From assembly GCF_019428685.1 (NCBI RefSeq), contig NZ_CP080095.1:62001-126000 (forward strand): a stretch of 64,000 nt of DNA. The letters run 5' to 3'. How positions within the stretch are numbered: the first letter of the stretch is position 1; every line of letters begins with the position of its first letter. Below are positions 17,810 through 26,839 of this stretch, one piece after another. Below the pieces are notes generated by a model. That model saw only the letters and a program-made list of their open reading frames with translations. It was not told the DNA's origin and made no database searches. The translations under genes and the position numbers were made by a program. Source of the stretch: Paraburkholderia edwinii. Its GTDB lineage: Bacteria; Pseudomonadota; Gammaproteobacteria; Burkholderiales; Burkholderiaceae.

Positions 17810-18427
17810 TTACTTTTCGACGCTCGGATTGCCGTTCGCGGCGAGCATTTCCGCCTGCTCGATCTTCGCTTCATGCTGCGTCAGGCCCGCGATCTGCACA
17901 CGCGCCGTACCGACGTGCTGCAAATGCAGAACCCGCGCGGCCTCATACGAGAGATCGATCACGCGGCCACGCACGTACGGTCCGCGGTCGTTGATCCGCA
18001 CGACGACCGAGTCGTTCGTGGCCGGGTTCGTCACGCGCACGTACGAGCCGAGCGGCAGTGTGCGGTGCGCGGCGGTCAGCGCATTCATATTGAAGCGTTC
18101 GCCGTTCGCGGTGCGGCGGCCGTGAAACAGCTTGCCGTACCACGAGGCGCGGCCCGTCTGGCGGAAGTTCTGCACATCGGGGCCATCTTCCGTCAGCGCA
18201 GGCGCATCGGCGAGCTTGCCCTTCGGCGTGGATGCAGCGTCCGAAGCAGGCGCCGGCACATTGCTGGCGGAACCATAAGCTTGCGGGGCCGTTGCGGCGG
18301 CATTCTGCGTCGCTTTAGTGCTGAGCGGCGCACTGCCGACCTCTCCCGAGCCCGGCGGCATTGCACAGCCTGCCAGGATCGAAAAGGCAAAAAGACCCCC
18401 AATACGTCGGGTTAGCCGAGTTTTCAT
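17810..18427 (-). CDS. rlpA: RlpA-like septal-ring lipoprotein
   Basis: The 205-residue lipoprotein (lipobox ILAGC) has the double-psi beta-barrel domain from about residue 85: [51 protein letters not shown]. RlpA proteins are lytic transglycosylases acting on denuded peptidoglycan. The SPOR domain that targets many RlpA proteins to the septum is absent. A low-complexity linker of about 60 residues separates the lipid anchor from the barrel. The start at 18427 lies next to a 700-bp gene-free stretch which may hold a long leader. Confidence 0.93.
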   Translation of the reverse strand: MKTRLTRRIGGLFAFSILAGCAMPPGSGEVGSAPLSTKATQNAAATAPQAYGSASNVPAPASDAASTPKGKLADAPALTEDGPDVQNFRQTGRASWYGKLFHGRRTANGERFNMNALTAAHRTLPLGSYVRVTNPATNDSVVVRINDRGPYVRGRVIDLSYEAARVLHLQHVGTARVQIAGLTQHEAKIEQAEMLAANGNPSVEK

Positions 18428-19132
18428 AAGACGAACGATGTTACAAAGGCGAGCCGCATCACGCGAATAACTGCGTGTTGTGTAGCGGCCCGGGCGGCAA
18501 GACGAACTCGCGCGCCGCGCCCGAAGGCACGGAACGGTGAAGCCCGCACACGGCCCATTCAGGCCGCTACCGCACGGTTAGCTTTCACGTCTGACACATC
18601 CTGTCCCCGCAGGCTTTGATCAGACCCCACACGCCGCCATCGAACATGGCTACACGTTCTTGCACCCGGACAGCGGTACGTAGGAACGGCGGCGTAGGCC
18701 CCATCCAGCGTCACGGCAGCAAGGCCGTAGCAGGCGCATCGCGCCTGGCTGGACAAGACGTGTGCATCGAAGGTTTCGATGCTCGGATTTGCCGTCAAAC
18801 AGCGACGGCACTTACTTGAAGGCAACGTTCGTTCCGCATTCTGACGACCAAACGACGGACGTCGAACCCGGAACGGGTCAACCGGTGAAGGTGCGGTCTT
18901 CCGCACGCAATGGGCGCATTATACCCAAATCGAAATCATGGGTAGCTAAACCGCACTAATCTTTACACAATCTTTACCGTACTCGTAAGAATGCCCGACC
19001 GCGCGGGTGTGTCGCACCCATGAGAGGTCGGTCGAAGACGGCTGCCGATTCATACGAGTCGCCTCTGCACGGCGCAAAGCCCGCGCCGGTACAATCGATT
19101 TTTTGTTCCCGTACACGGCTCGCATCGCCTTC
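18428..19132. other. 705-bp gene-free region with many perfect hairpins; possible structured RNA or long rlpA leader
   Basis: No frame here looks coding. The minus strand has a TATAAT box at 18918-18923 without a good -35 box. Downstream of it come several short perfect inverted repeats: GTGCGG-tctt-CCGCAC (18891-18906), ACCCG-gaa-CGGGT (18866-18878), GCATCGAA-ggt-TTCGATGC (18764-18782) and CAGGCGC-atc-GCGCCTG (18731-18747). None matched the conserved cores I know for RNase P RNA, tmRNA, SRP RNA or 6S RNA. It may be a non-coding RNA, a leader of rlpA, or both. Confidence 0.4.
18918..18923 (-). promoter_or_regulatory. Candidate -10 box (TATAAT)
   Basis: A perfect sigma-70 -10 hexamer on the minus strand, followed within 12-30 nt by a strong hairpin. 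No recognisable -35 at 16-18 bp. Expected start near 18911. Confidence 0.35.
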
Positions 19133-19777
19133 ATGAAAGTCACCCTGATCCCTGTTACGCCGTTCCAGCAGAACAGTTCGCTGCTCGTTTGCGAGACGAC
19201 GGGGCGCGCCGCCGTCGTCGATCCGGGCGGCGATCTCGACATCATTCAGCGTGAAGTCGCGCGCCAGAACGTGAGCGTCGAAAAGGTGTTGCTCACGCAC
19301 GGCCACGTCGACCATTGCGCTGGCGCGAAAGCGCTCGCGTTGCACTACGGCGTGCCGATCGAAGGCCCGCATCCGGACGAACGCTTCTGGCTCGACCAGT
19401 TGCCCGAGCAGAGCGTGCGCTTCGGCTTCCCGGCCGCCGATGCGTTCGAGCCGGAGCGCTGGCTGCACGACGGCGACACCGCGCAGTTCGGCGCGGAAAC
19501 GCTCGAGGTCTACCACTGCCCCGGGCATACGCCCGGCCACGTCGTGTTCTTTAGCCGCGCGCATCGTCTTGCGCTGGTCGGCGACGTGCTGTTCGCGGGA
19601 TCGATCGGCCGTACCGATTTCCCGCGCGGCAATCACGGCGACCTCGTGAGCTCGATCCGCAGCAAGCTCTGGCCGCTCGGCGACGACGTCACGTTCGTGC
19701 CCGGCCACGGCCCGACTTCGACGTTCGGCGACGAGCGCCGCACGAATCCTTATGTGGCCGACGGAGTCGCTGTATGA
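19133..19777 (+). CDS. Metallo-beta-lactamase-fold hydrolase (glyoxalase II-like)
   Basis: The 214-residue protein shows the full metal-binding set: [37 protein letters not shown] and a late [17 protein letters not shown]. It resembles the short GloB-like/YcbL hydrolases that cleave thioesters such as S-lactoylglutathione. The ATG at 19133 gives the family start ([16 protein letters not shown]). A TACAAT hexamer lies about 40 nt upstream. It is joined to the exonuclease gene by an ATGA overlap. Confidence 0.93.
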   Translation: MKVTLIPVTPFQQNSSLLVCETTGRAAVVDPGGDLDIIQREVARQNVSVEKVLLTHGHVDHCAGAKALALHYGVPIEGPHPDERFWLDQLPEQSVRFGFPAADAFEPERWLHDGDTAQFGAETLEVYHCPGHTPGHVVFFSRAHRLALVGDVLFAGSIGRTDFPRGNHGDLVSSIRSKLWPLGDDVTFVPGHGPTSTFGDERRTNPYVADGVAV

Positions 19778-20391
19778 ATGGTGAGATCTATGTGAGCACG
19801 GACGTCGAAGCGGACGGACCGATTCCGGGACCGCATTCGATGCTGAGCTTTGCGTCGGCCGCGTACACGGCCGACAAGCAGCTGATCGCCACGTTTTCGG
19901 CGAACCTCGAATTGCTCGAAGGCTCGGCGCCGCACCCGGTTCAGGAAGCATGGTGGAAAACCCAGCCCGACGCGTGGGCGGCCTGCCGCAAGGACTTGCG
20001 CCAGCCCGCCGAGGCGCTGATCGCCTATGTCGAATGGGTCGAGGCGTTGCCCGGCAAGCCAGTGTTCGTCGCAATGCCGGCGGGCTTCGACTTCACCTTC
20101 ATGTTCTGGTACATGATGCGCTTCGCGGGACGCTGCCCGTTCTCATGGTCCGCGCTCGATATCAAGACGCTCGCGTTCGCGATGACCGGCCTGCCGTATC
20201 GAAAGTGCATCAAGCCGCGGCTGCCGAAGCACTGGTTCGACGATCTGCCGCACACGCATGTCGCACTCGACGACGCGATCGAGCAGGGCGCGCTCTTCTG
20301 CAACATGCTGGCGGAGCTTCGCGCAGCGCGCCCTGTGGCGGCGCTGGACGCGAATGATGGGGACGGCTCAGGACGAAACGCCGCCGACTAA
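19774..20391 (+). CDS. DEDDh-type 3'-5' exonuclease-like protein
   Basis: The 205-residue protein starts with STDVEADGP, giving the Asp-x-Glu pair of exonuclease motif I. It has an Asp in the [10 protein letters not shown] segment and ends in [14 protein letters not shown], the His-x4-Asp motif III. This is the DnaQ/RNase T fold. It could trim RNA or DNA ends; the substrate cannot be told. Its ATG overlaps the stop of the metallo-hydrolase gene. The catalytic set appears complete. Confidence 0.85.
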   Translation: MNGEIYVSTDVEADGPIPGPHSMLSFASAAYTADKQLIATFSANLELLEGSAPHPVQEAWWKTQPDAWAACRKDLRQPAEALIAYVEWVEALPGKPVFVAMPAGFDFTFMFWYMMRFAGRCPFSWSALDIKTLAFAMTGLPYRKCIKPRLPKHWFDDLPHTHVALDDAIEQGALFCNMLAELRAARPVAALDANDGDGSGRNAAD

Positions 20392-20494
20392 CCCGCAAAT
20401 TAGGCGATACGTCTCACAAACCGCCGTTTCGATTGCGTTTCGTTTTCGTGGCCTCTACCATTACGGAATACGGCGACGCCAACGGAGGCCGCAG

Positions 20495-20953
20495 TTGACA
20501 CTCGATACGTTCTCTCAAAAGATCCTGCGCCTCTTGCAACTGGACGCCCGCCGTTCCGTGCAGGAAATCTCCGATCAGGTCGGTTTGTCCAGCACACCGT
20601 GCTGGCGCCGTATCAAGGATATGGAGCAGTCGGGCATCATCCAGCGCTATACGGCTTTGCTCGACCGGGAGAAACTCGGGCTGCACGTCTGCGCGCTCGC
20701 GCATATTCACCTGACGCGGCATACCGAAGGCGGCGTCGAACAGTTCGAACGGGAAATCGCGACGTGCCCGGAAGTCACCGAGTGCTACAGCACGACCGGC
20801 GAGTCGGACTACATCCTCAAGATCGTCGCGCCGGACATCAAGGCTTACGACACGTTTTTGCACGATCGCATTTTCAAGATTCCGGCGGTCGCGCAGGTTC
20901 GCACGAGCGTCGTGCTGCGCGAAATCAAGTTCGATACGCAATTGCCGCTTTGA
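20495..20953 (+). CDS. Lrp/AsnC family transcriptional regulator
   Basis: The protein of about 152 residues has the N-terminal winged helix (LDTFSQKILRLLQLDARRS, then VGLSSTPCWRRIKDME) and a C-terminal RAM domain (VTECYSTTGESDYILKIVAPD). It follows the AsnC pattern of amino-acid-responsive regulators. No ATG fits. A TTG at 20495 is seven bases after GGAGG and gives the family N-terminus. A longer upstream frame to 20258 overlaps the exonuclease gene in another frame and is not supported. Its target is not obvious from the neighbours. Confidence 0.92.
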   Translation: MTLDTFSQKILRLLQLDARRSVQEISDQVGLSSTPCWRRIKDMEQSGIIQRYTALLDREKLGLHVCALAHIHLTRHTEGGVEQFEREIATCPEVTECYSTTGESDYILKIVAPDIKAYDTFLHDRIFKIPAVAQVRTSVVLREIKFDTQLPL

Positions 20954-20997
20954 TTCGCGACTGAGCGCGGTGTCGCGTGGCTCGGTGGCGGCGGTGG

Positions 20998-21069
20998 CCG
21001 TGGCGCTTGCGATGACCGTGGCGCTTGCGATGACCGTGGCACTTGCGATGACCGTGGCACTTGCGTTGG
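20998..21069. repeat. 18-bp tandem repeat, four copies
   Basis: Four head-to-tail copies start at 20998, 21016, 21034 and 21052, with consensus CCGTGGCRCTTGCGATGA. Copies 1 and 2 are identical. Copy 3 differs by one base and copy 4 by a few at its end. The array sits between the lrp-type gene and the convergent metal exporter gene. Confidence 0.92.
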
Positions 21070-21116
21070 CGCCGGCCCCGTCGGCGCCTGATCGGATCGC
21101 GTCGCGCTATCGCCTG

Positions 21117-22328
21117 TTATCGTCCACTTTCGCGCCGCGCATCTTCAACGGCGGCCGTGTCCGTTGCGCGCACATCGATGGCTCGGCGCGCGTCGAGCGT
21201 GCGCGCGCCGAGCCTGCGCTGCAGATCCGCGAGGTCGATGCGCGCAAGACGTTGCGCCTCGTCTTCGAATGCTTCGTCGGCTGAAGTCGCCAGTAATGTC
21301 ACCTCGACGTCGAGCCCCGTACTCAGATAGTGAAGGTTCACGGCGACCGGTTTTAAACCGTGTTCGGCAAATGCCCTTTCGACTTCCGCGACCACGCGCT
21401 CGCGCGACGGCAGGCCCACGGGCGGCTGCGCGAGCGCATCGTTTTCCGGGTCGACGTGAATCAGCGCATCGAGCACACGGTTGTCGGTCAGCACACGCGT
21501 GCGCGCCGACTCCGCGATGTAGTGCCCCTCGGACACGGAAATAAACGGGTCGACGAGGATATGCGCATCGACGAGCGCGAGGTCGCCCATCTTGCGCGTA
21601 CGCAGCTGATGCACGTCGCGCACGCCGGGCGTCGATAGCAGCAGCGCGCGGACGTCGGCGGTAGCCGGCTCGTCGAGCGCGCGGTCGGATAGGTCCTGCA
21701 GCGCATCCCAGCCGAACGACCAGCCCATGCGCGCAACCATAAAGCCGACGATCGCCGCCGCAATCGGATCGAGCAGACGCATGCCGAACAGGCTCCCGAC
21801 AATGCCGATCGCCACCACGAGCGACGACGCCGCGTCCGAGCGCGCATGCCACGCGTTCGCGATCAACATGGCGGAGCGCACGCGTTGCGCTTCGCGCAGC
21901 ATGTAGCGGAACAGCCCCTCCTTCGAAACCAGCACGACGACCGCGACCACGAGCGCGCTCACGTGCACGGGCGGAATGTCCTGGAGATTGGTGAGCCGGA
22001 CACCGGCGCGCCACAGCATGCCCACACCCACCGCGATCAGCAGGCCTCCAAGAAACAGCGAGGCGACCGTTTCGTAACGGCTGTGGCCGTAATTGTGATC
22101 GGCATCCGGCTCCGCGGCGCTATGGCGGTTCGCGATCAGCACGACAAAGTCGGAAATCAGATCGGCCAGCGAATGCACACCGTCCGCGATCAACGCCTGA
22201 GAATGGGCGAACACACCAATCGCGATTTGCGCAGTCATCAATACGGTATTGAGCACGATGCTGACGAACGTGCTTTTGCGTGCTACGCGCTGTTTTTCTG
22301 CAGGATGGATGGTAGTGCTCGACGACAT
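21117..22328 (-). CDS. Cation diffusion facilitator (FieF-like) metal exporter
   Basis: The protein of about 403 residues has the CDF membrane domain with six helices. Metal-site residues appear in ADGVHSLADLISD (helix 2) and AWHARSDAASS (helix 5), the HxxxD pattern of Zn/Fe/Co/Mn exporters. A histidine- and acid-containing loop AAEPDADHNYGHSRYE follows helix 2. The cytosolic C-terminus is a long region of about 190 residues with the ferredoxin-like domain and an extra ACT-like stretch. ATG 22328 gives the usual N-terminus, and an upstream start at 22358 is less likely. Confidence 0.92.
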   Translation of the reverse strand: MSSSTTIHPAEKQRVARKSTFVSIVLNTVLMTAQIAIGVFAHSQALIADGVHSLADLISDFVVLIANRHSAAEPDADHNYGHSRYETVASLFLGGLLIAVGVGMLWRAGVRLTNLQDIPPVHVSALVVAVVVLVSKEGLFRYMLREAQRVRSAMLIANAWHARSDAASSLVVAIGIVGSLFGMRLLDPIAAAIVGFMVARMGWSFGWDALQDLSDRALDEPATADVRALLLSTPGVRDVHQLRTRKMGDLALVDAHILVDPFISVSEGHYIAESARTRVLTDNRVLDALIHVDPENDALAQPPVGLPSRERVVAEVERAFAEHGLKPVAVNLHYLSTGLDVEVTLLATSADEAFEDEAQRLARIDLADLQRRLGARTLDARRAIDVRATDTAAVEDARRESGR

Positions 22329-22639
22329 ACGAATAAGGGCAGGATTCCACCCGTTCATTCTACGCGCCGACTCGTTTCCCGTCAGTTAAGGCGACAAGAA
22401 ATATCTTTTGAATCAGGTGGTTACCAAACGCGACGCATTCGTATCGCGCGACATGCCGATCGTGACGCGCATCGCCGTTGCCGGACGCGTTGAGAATTAC
22501 CCGATTTGTTTCGCTTTATAAGTGTGCGCAAACTGTCCCGTACAAACCGGACAAGCAAAGAGAGCGGACCCGGAGCGCCTGGCGAACATAAGCAACAAAG
22601 AGCCAGCAAGAAGAACCAGCGAAGAGAACAACAAAACAG

Positions 22640-22671
22640 AAAACCGCGCCCAGTTCCTGCAGCGCGGTTTT
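22640..22671 (-). terminator. Intrinsic terminator of the H-NS gene
   Basis: On the minus strand AAAACCGCGC pairs with GCGCGGTTTT across a 12-base loop, followed by CTGTTTTGTTGTT. It lies about 45 bp past the hns stop. Confidence 0.8.
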
Positions 22672-22714
22672 GCCGGCGGTACAACCAACGATTCGGTTAC
22701 GCGAAGATTTGCGT

Positions 22715-23017
22715 TTATTTCTGGATCAGAAATTTTTCGCGATCCTGACCGGCGATCCAACGCGGCGGCTTGCCACGGCCCGACCAGGTATTGCCGCTAT
22801 CCGGATCACGATACTTCGGCGCGACGCCCGTCCGCACACGTCCGACCTTCGCGTGCTTCGCGCCGCGGCCGCCGCCGAGCTCCGCGAGGGTAATGCCGTA
22901 GTCGGCCATCTTTTGCTTGATTTCGTTCAGCACTTCGGCATATTCACGCGCCTTCGCCTCTTCGATCTGCTTTTCAAGCTTCTCGCGCTGCGCGAGGAGT
23001 TCCTTGTAGGAAGACAT
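22715..23017 (-). CDS. hns: H-NS family nucleoid-associated protein
   Basis: The 100-residue protein has an N-terminal coiled coil for dimerisation (YKELLAQREKLEKQIEEAKA) and a C-terminal DNA-binding motif. There KYRDPDSGNTWSGRGKPPRW carries the TWSGRG core. H-NS binds AT-rich DNA and silences foreign genes. The size and motif match the short BpH3/Bv3F H-NS proteins of Burkholderia. The start at 23017 follows AAGGGA. An earlier ATG at 23032 would add five residues. The AT-rich upstream region suggests self-regulation. Confidence 0.95.
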   Translation of the reverse strand: MSSYKELLAQREKLEKQIEEAKAREYAEVLNEIKQKMADYGITLAELGGGRGAKHAKVGRVRTGVAPKYRDPDSGNTWSGRGKPPRWIAGQDREKFLIQK

Positions 23018-23351
23018 AGGTTCCCTTGTCATTTGAAAAATGGACTGCCGGTCTTCTGCCGATTTAGTCCTTTGAAGGTGATCATGCCTCGGAATTTGCA
23101 GGCGAGATTAACACAGAAGATAAAGCCACGAATAGATGCCAGCTCAAATTAATTAATTGCCATTTCCTAAATTTTCACCGAAGTGTCGAAAGGGGGTCGG
23201 GCAACACCGCACATTCATTGTTATTTTGTCAGAAAAGTAGCATCAGCAATGAATGGATTCTCAATCGACTCTCGAATGATGAAACGTATTCGACCATGTA
23301 GTACGAAATCATTTCATTTTGTGAAAACTTGATCGGTAAAAATCGGAGCGC
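23018..23351. other. AT-rich upstream region of hns, about 334 bp
   Basis: No gene. It is markedly richer in A/T than the rest of the window (for example the TTAATTAATT run near 23147 and the stretch from 23220 to 23345), as expected for an H-NS target. It also contains the 3' flank of the HugZ-like gene. A TTGAGC / TTATCT pair with an 18-bp spacer on the minus strand is a weak promoter candidate. Confidence 0.5.
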
Positions 23352-24041
23352 TTAAGTATTGCGCCGTAAATCGTCTTGCCCGCCGAACGCTGCAACAGTA
23401 GAAGTCTCAAATGCCGCATCGAGCGTTGCGGTGTCTGTCGCCGGCGACTCAAAAGCGCGGCGCCTGCGCGCCCCATTGATTCGAAAGTCCGCGCCGTAGC
23501 GGTCGATGCCGAGCAGTTCCACTTCGTTCGTGCGGCGCGGATCCGCGTCGAAGCGTTCGAGCAACGCCGTTTCTTCGTCGAATGCGAGCGGTTCGAGCGG
23601 ATCGAGTTCATCGCCGTCGAGCCAGCCCATCATGCCGAAGCCGCCTATAAACCGGAGCCGCTCGAGCGACAACGTCCAGAACGCGAAGTCGCCGAGCGCG
23701 AGATAGCGCGCGGCGTCCGGCTGATAGCGCAGAAAGCGGCGCACGAAGGGCGGCGGCGCGTCGAACGGCTCGAACGTTCCAAGCAAGGTCACGCGTGGCG
23801 CATCGAGCACATTGCCGTCCGGCGCGTCGGCAACGAGGAAGCCAGCACGCGGGTCGCCTTCAAGGTTGCGCGTATGTTCGGCAAGGCGGCTCACAAGAAT
23901 GGCCGGCCGATGCCGCGCGTCCGGCGCGAACGGGAGGACGGTCGGATATGGAAAACCTTGCGGCTGACGCGAATGCGTCGCAAGCGTGCCGACCGCGACA
24001 CGATGCAAAAGATCGAGCGGAGCGTGAGCGGGAATCTTCAA
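23352..24041 (-). CDS. HugZ-like pyridoxamine-phosphate-oxidase-fold protein
   Basis: The 229-residue protein has an FMN-binding split-barrel domain (LLHRVAVGTLATHS, YPTVLPFAPDARHRPAILVSRLAEHTRNL, DPRAGFLVAD). A C-terminal DUF2470-like part follows (ELLGIDRYGADFRINGARRRRAFESP). This layout is that of HugZ/HutZ haem-utilisation proteins, some of which degrade haem. No haem-uptake genes are nearby, so the role is uncertain. The start at 24041 is the first ATG and fits the family. Confidence 0.88.
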   Translation of the reverse strand: MKIPAHAPLDLLHRVAVGTLATHSRQPQGFPYPTVLPFAPDARHRPAILVSRLAEHTRNLEGDPRAGFLVADAPDGNVLDAPRVTLLGTFEPFDAPPPFVRRFLRYQPDAARYLALGDFAFWTLSLERLRFIGGFGMMGWLDGDELDPLEPLAFDEETALLERFDADPRRTNEVELLGIDRYGADFRINGARRRRAFESPATDTATLDAAFETSTVAAFGGQDDLRRNT

Positions 24042-24307
24042 GGCGGCCTCGGATTTTCCTCAAGCATTCGGACGCAACATTCATACGCAATTAAGGCGGA
24101 CAAATAGACAGCTGATGCGCCGTCCTCGCGCGCATTCGCGGGGGCGGCGCCGCCACGGCGCGAGCGAGTCGCGCCGCGAGCGCGAAGTGATGTAGACAAC
24201 CGAATGACATATTAGTGCAGCGATGTGTCAACGCGGTGCCGCCTGCTTCGCTAGAATCTGGACTTTGCTTTCACCGCGCTTTCCCTCCCGCTAAGACGAG
24301 ACCGCCT

Positions 24308-25519
24308 GTGTCCGACCGACCGCCCGACGTTGCGATGCTTCCCGCCGCCCATCGCGATCTGCCCGTGGCCGCGCGCAACCGCGCGCGCTACGCGACGATG
24401 GCCCTGTTCTTTATCGCCGGCATGATGTACGGCACGTGGGGGATTCATGTGCCCACCGTGCGTGATCGCTTCGAGTTAAATCCGGCGCTGCTGTCGCTCG
24501 CGCTCTTCGCGGTGGCGGGCGGCTCGATTGCCGCGATGACCGCGAACGGTCCGTGGATCGCCCGCGTCGGCACGCGCCGCGCGTGCCTCGCCGGCGGCCT
24601 GACCATGTCGATTTGCGCGGCGCTGATGCTGCTCGTCCCTGCGTACTGGATGCTGCTCGTGGTGCTCGCTTTCTTCGGCGCCGGCATGGCAACGCTCGAT
24701 GTCGCGATGAACGCCGAAGCGAGCGCGGTCGAACAGGCGATCGGGCGGCCGATCATGTCGGCGCTGCACGGCATGTTCAGCGTCGGCGGCATGGCGGGCG
24801 CCGCGGCCGGCGGCGCGCTGCTCGCGCACGGCATGACGTCGGTCGTTCATATGCTGCTCGCCGCCGCCGTGAGCGCCGTCGTGCTGTTCATCGCGTGCCC
24901 GTCGGTGCTGCCGCACGTGCCGCATGCGGAACATCCGGACGCGCATACGCCGCGCGCGAACCGCTGGCGCTCGCCGGCGCTGTGGGCGCTCGGCATCGTC
25001 GCGCTGATCGCCTTGATCGCCGAAGGCGCGATGTACGACTGGGCCACGATTTATATGCGCGACGTCGTGATCGCCACGCCGGCTGTCGCGAGCGCGGCCT
25101 ATGCGGCGTTTTCCGGCGGCATGGCCGTGGCGCGTTTTGCCGGCGACGCGGTGCGCGCGCGGTTCGGCGCGCCGCAACTCGTGATGGCGAGCGCGTCGAT
25201 TGCGTGCGTCGGTATGATCGGCGCGCTGCTGCTGCCACATCCGGTTACCGCGATGACGGGCTTTACGCTGATGGGGCTCGGCCTTGCGAACATGATGCCG
25301 GTGCTGTTCGCAGCGGCGGCTCGCGTCAAAGGCATTCACGCGGCCGAGGGACTCGCGCACGTCGCGGGGCTCGCCTACTTCGGCTTGCTGCTTGGGCCGG
25401 TGATTATCGGCGGTGTCGCGCAGGTCACCAATCTGCCGATCGGTCTTTCGGTCGTTGCGGTATGCGCGGCGCTGATCGCGTTTGCCGGACCGAAGGTTCT
25501 GCGGCGCCTCGGTATCTAA
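24308..25519 (+). CDS. MFS transporter
   Basis: The protein of about 403 residues has twelve predicted membrane segments in two halves (YATMALFFIAGMMYGTWGIH, LALFAVAGGSIAAM, ... VMASASIACVGMIGALLLP, LAHVAGLAYFGLLLGPVII). An MFS loop signature WIARVGTRRACLAGG follows helix 2. It resembles YbjJ-type carriers. The substrate is unknown. The GTG at 24308 gives a plausible cytosolic N-terminus. ATG at 24335 is possible, and the upstream extension to 24215 is not supported. Confidence 0.88.
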   Translation: MSDRPPDVAMLPAAHRDLPVAARNRARYATMALFFIAGMMYGTWGIHVPTVRDRFELNPALLSLALFAVAGGSIAAMTANGPWIARVGTRRACLAGGLTMSICAALMLLVPAYWMLLVVLAFFGAGMATLDVAMNAEASAVEQAIGRPIMSALHGMFSVGGMAGAAAGGALLAHGMTSVVHMLLAAAVSAVVLFIACPSVLPHVPHAEHPDAHTPRANRWRSPALWALGIVALIALIAEGAMYDWATIYMRDVVIATPAVASAAYAAFSGGMAVARFAGDAVRARFGAPQLVMASASIACVGMIGALLLPHPVTAMTGFTLMGLGLANMMPVLFAAAARVKGIHAAEGLAHVAGLAYFGLLLGPVIIGGVAQVTNLPIGLSVVAVCAALIAFAGPKVLRRLGI

Positions 25520-25572
25520 ATGACGTCGTGACATCGCGCGAAACGTCGCGGCATCGCGCAGCACGCTCAATA

Positions 25573-25606
25573 AAAAAGGCACGCGAGCCATAAGCTGCGT
25601 GCCTTG
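25573..25606 (-). terminator. Intrinsic terminator of the amino-acid binding protein gene
   Basis: Stem AAGGCACGC / GCGTGCCTT with a 12-base loop. On the minus strand it is followed by a run of T. It may also serve the plus-strand MFS gene ending at 25519. Confidence 0.9.
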
Positions 25607-25693
25607 CATACGCCGTTCGCGCAAACGAACTGACGATTCGACGGATTGACGAAACTGCCGCAGGCAAGCCCGCCATCCGTCTTCTCTCTGCTC

Positions 25694-26839
25694 TTACATC
25701 TTGACGACGTCGAGCAGCGTCTTCTTACCGGACTTGTAGTTGTACAGCGAGATCACGCCGTGCTTGAGGTCGCCCTTCGAGTCGAACGTGGTTTCACCGA
25801 TCACACCCTTGTAGTCGGTGTTCGGCATCGCGGCGAGGATCTTCGCCGGATCGGTCGAGTTCGCGCGCTTCATGGCGTCGACGATGATGTACACAGCGTC
25901 ATACGTGAACGGTGCGTAGATCTGGATCGGCTGGCCGAAACGCTTCTCGTACTTCGCTTCGAATGCCTTGCCGCCTTCCATCTTCTCGAGCGCCATACCC
26001 GCTTCCGAGCACACGATGTTGTCGGTTGCATCGCCGGCGAGATCCGACAGCTTGTCGGTACACACGCCGTCGCCTGCCAGCACCTTCGCGCGCAGGCCGA
26101 GCTGCTTCGCCTGCTTGGCGAACGGGCCGCCGGTGGCGTCCATGCCGCCGTACATGATCGCGTCCGGGTTCTCACCCTTGATCTTCGTCAGAATTGCGCG
26201 GAAGTCGACAGCCTTGTCGTTCGTCGCGTCGTGCGACATCACGTTCATGCCCAGCGATTTCGCGGTCTTCTCGAACTCGTTCGCGAGACCCTGGCCATAA
26301 GCGGTCGAGTCGTCGACGATCGCGACGCTCTTCACCTTGAGGCCCTTGGCCGCGTAGTTCGCGAGTGCCGGACCTTGCTGCGCGTCGGTCGCAACCACGC
26401 GGTACGTGGTCTTGAAGCCTTGCTGCGTGTAGGCCGGGTTGGTAGCCGACGGCGAGATCTGCACGATGCCCGCATCGCTGTAGATCTTCGAAGCCGGGAT
26501 CGACGTACCGGAGTTCAGGTGACCGACCACGGCGACGACCTTGTCGTCGACGAGCTTCTGCGCAACCTGCGTAGCCGTACGCGGGTCAGCCGCGTCGTCT
26601 TGCGGATCGAGCACCAGCGTGATCTTCTGGCCACCGATCGTGAGACCCTTCGCGTTGATTTCCTCGACTGCGAGGCGCGCGCCGTTTTCGTTGTCCTTGC
26701 CCAGGTGAGCAATGCCGCCCGTCAGCGGAGCGACGTGGCCGATCTTGACGGTCTGGTCCGCGACCGCGCTCGTCGCCAACGTCGCAAACAGCATCGCCGC
26801 AGCGCTAATCGGCAACAGCTTTTGAATCTTGATGTTCAT
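25694..26839 (-). CDS. Branched-chain amino acid ABC transporter substrate-binding protein (LivK/LivJ-like)
   Basis: The 381-residue precursor has a signal peptide (IQKLLPISAAAMLFATLATS, cleavage after AVA). It has the LIVBP fold: VKIGHVAPLTGGIAHLGKDN, GHLNSGTSIPASKIYSD, DATDNIVCSEAG, FTYDAVYIIVDAM. Such proteins deliver Leu/Ile/Val or related solutes to an ABC importer. No permease or ATPase genes are adjacent, so it must pair with a transporter elsewhere. The start at 26839 follows GGAGAC. An upstream in-frame extension to 27019 is non-coding. Confidence 0.95.
   Translation of the reverse strand: MNIKIQKLLPISAAAMLFATLATSAVADQTVKIGHVAPLTGGIAHLGKDNENGARLAVEEINAKGLTIGGQKITLVLDPQDDAADPRTATQVAQKLVDDKVVAVVGHLNSGTSIPASKIYSDAGIVQISPSATNPAYTQQGFKTTYRVVATDAQQGPALANYAAKGLKVKSVAIVDDSTAYGQGLANEFEKTAKSLGMNVMSHDATNDKAVDFRAILTKIKGENPDAIMYGGMDATGGPFAKQAKQLGLRAKVLAGDGVCTDKLSDLAGDATDNIVCSEAGMALEKMEGGKAFEAKYEKRFGQPIQIYAPFTYDAVYIIVDAMKRANSTDPAKILAAMPNTDYKGVIGETTFDSKGDLKHGVISLYNYKSGKKTLLDVVKM

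Noticed and set aside
18559..18906. 115-residue minus-strand frame between rlpA and the hydrolase
   Set aside because: No family or typical codon pattern. The region is dominated by hairpins, so I treat it as non-coding.
18428..18960. RNase P RNA, tmRNA, 6S or SRP RNA gene
   Set aside because: I could not find the conserved cores of these RNAs on either strand.
20998..21069. Possible CRISPR array
   Set aside because: The 18-bp units are directly adjacent with no unique spacers, and no cas genes are nearby.
20970..21284. 104-residue plus-strand frame with VALAMT repeats
   Set aside because: The repeats come from the 18-bp DNA array, and the rest overlaps the end of the CDF gene.
24476..25624. 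382-residue minus-strand frame opposite the MFS carrier gene
   Set aside because: His/Arg-rich reverse shadow of a membrane protein.
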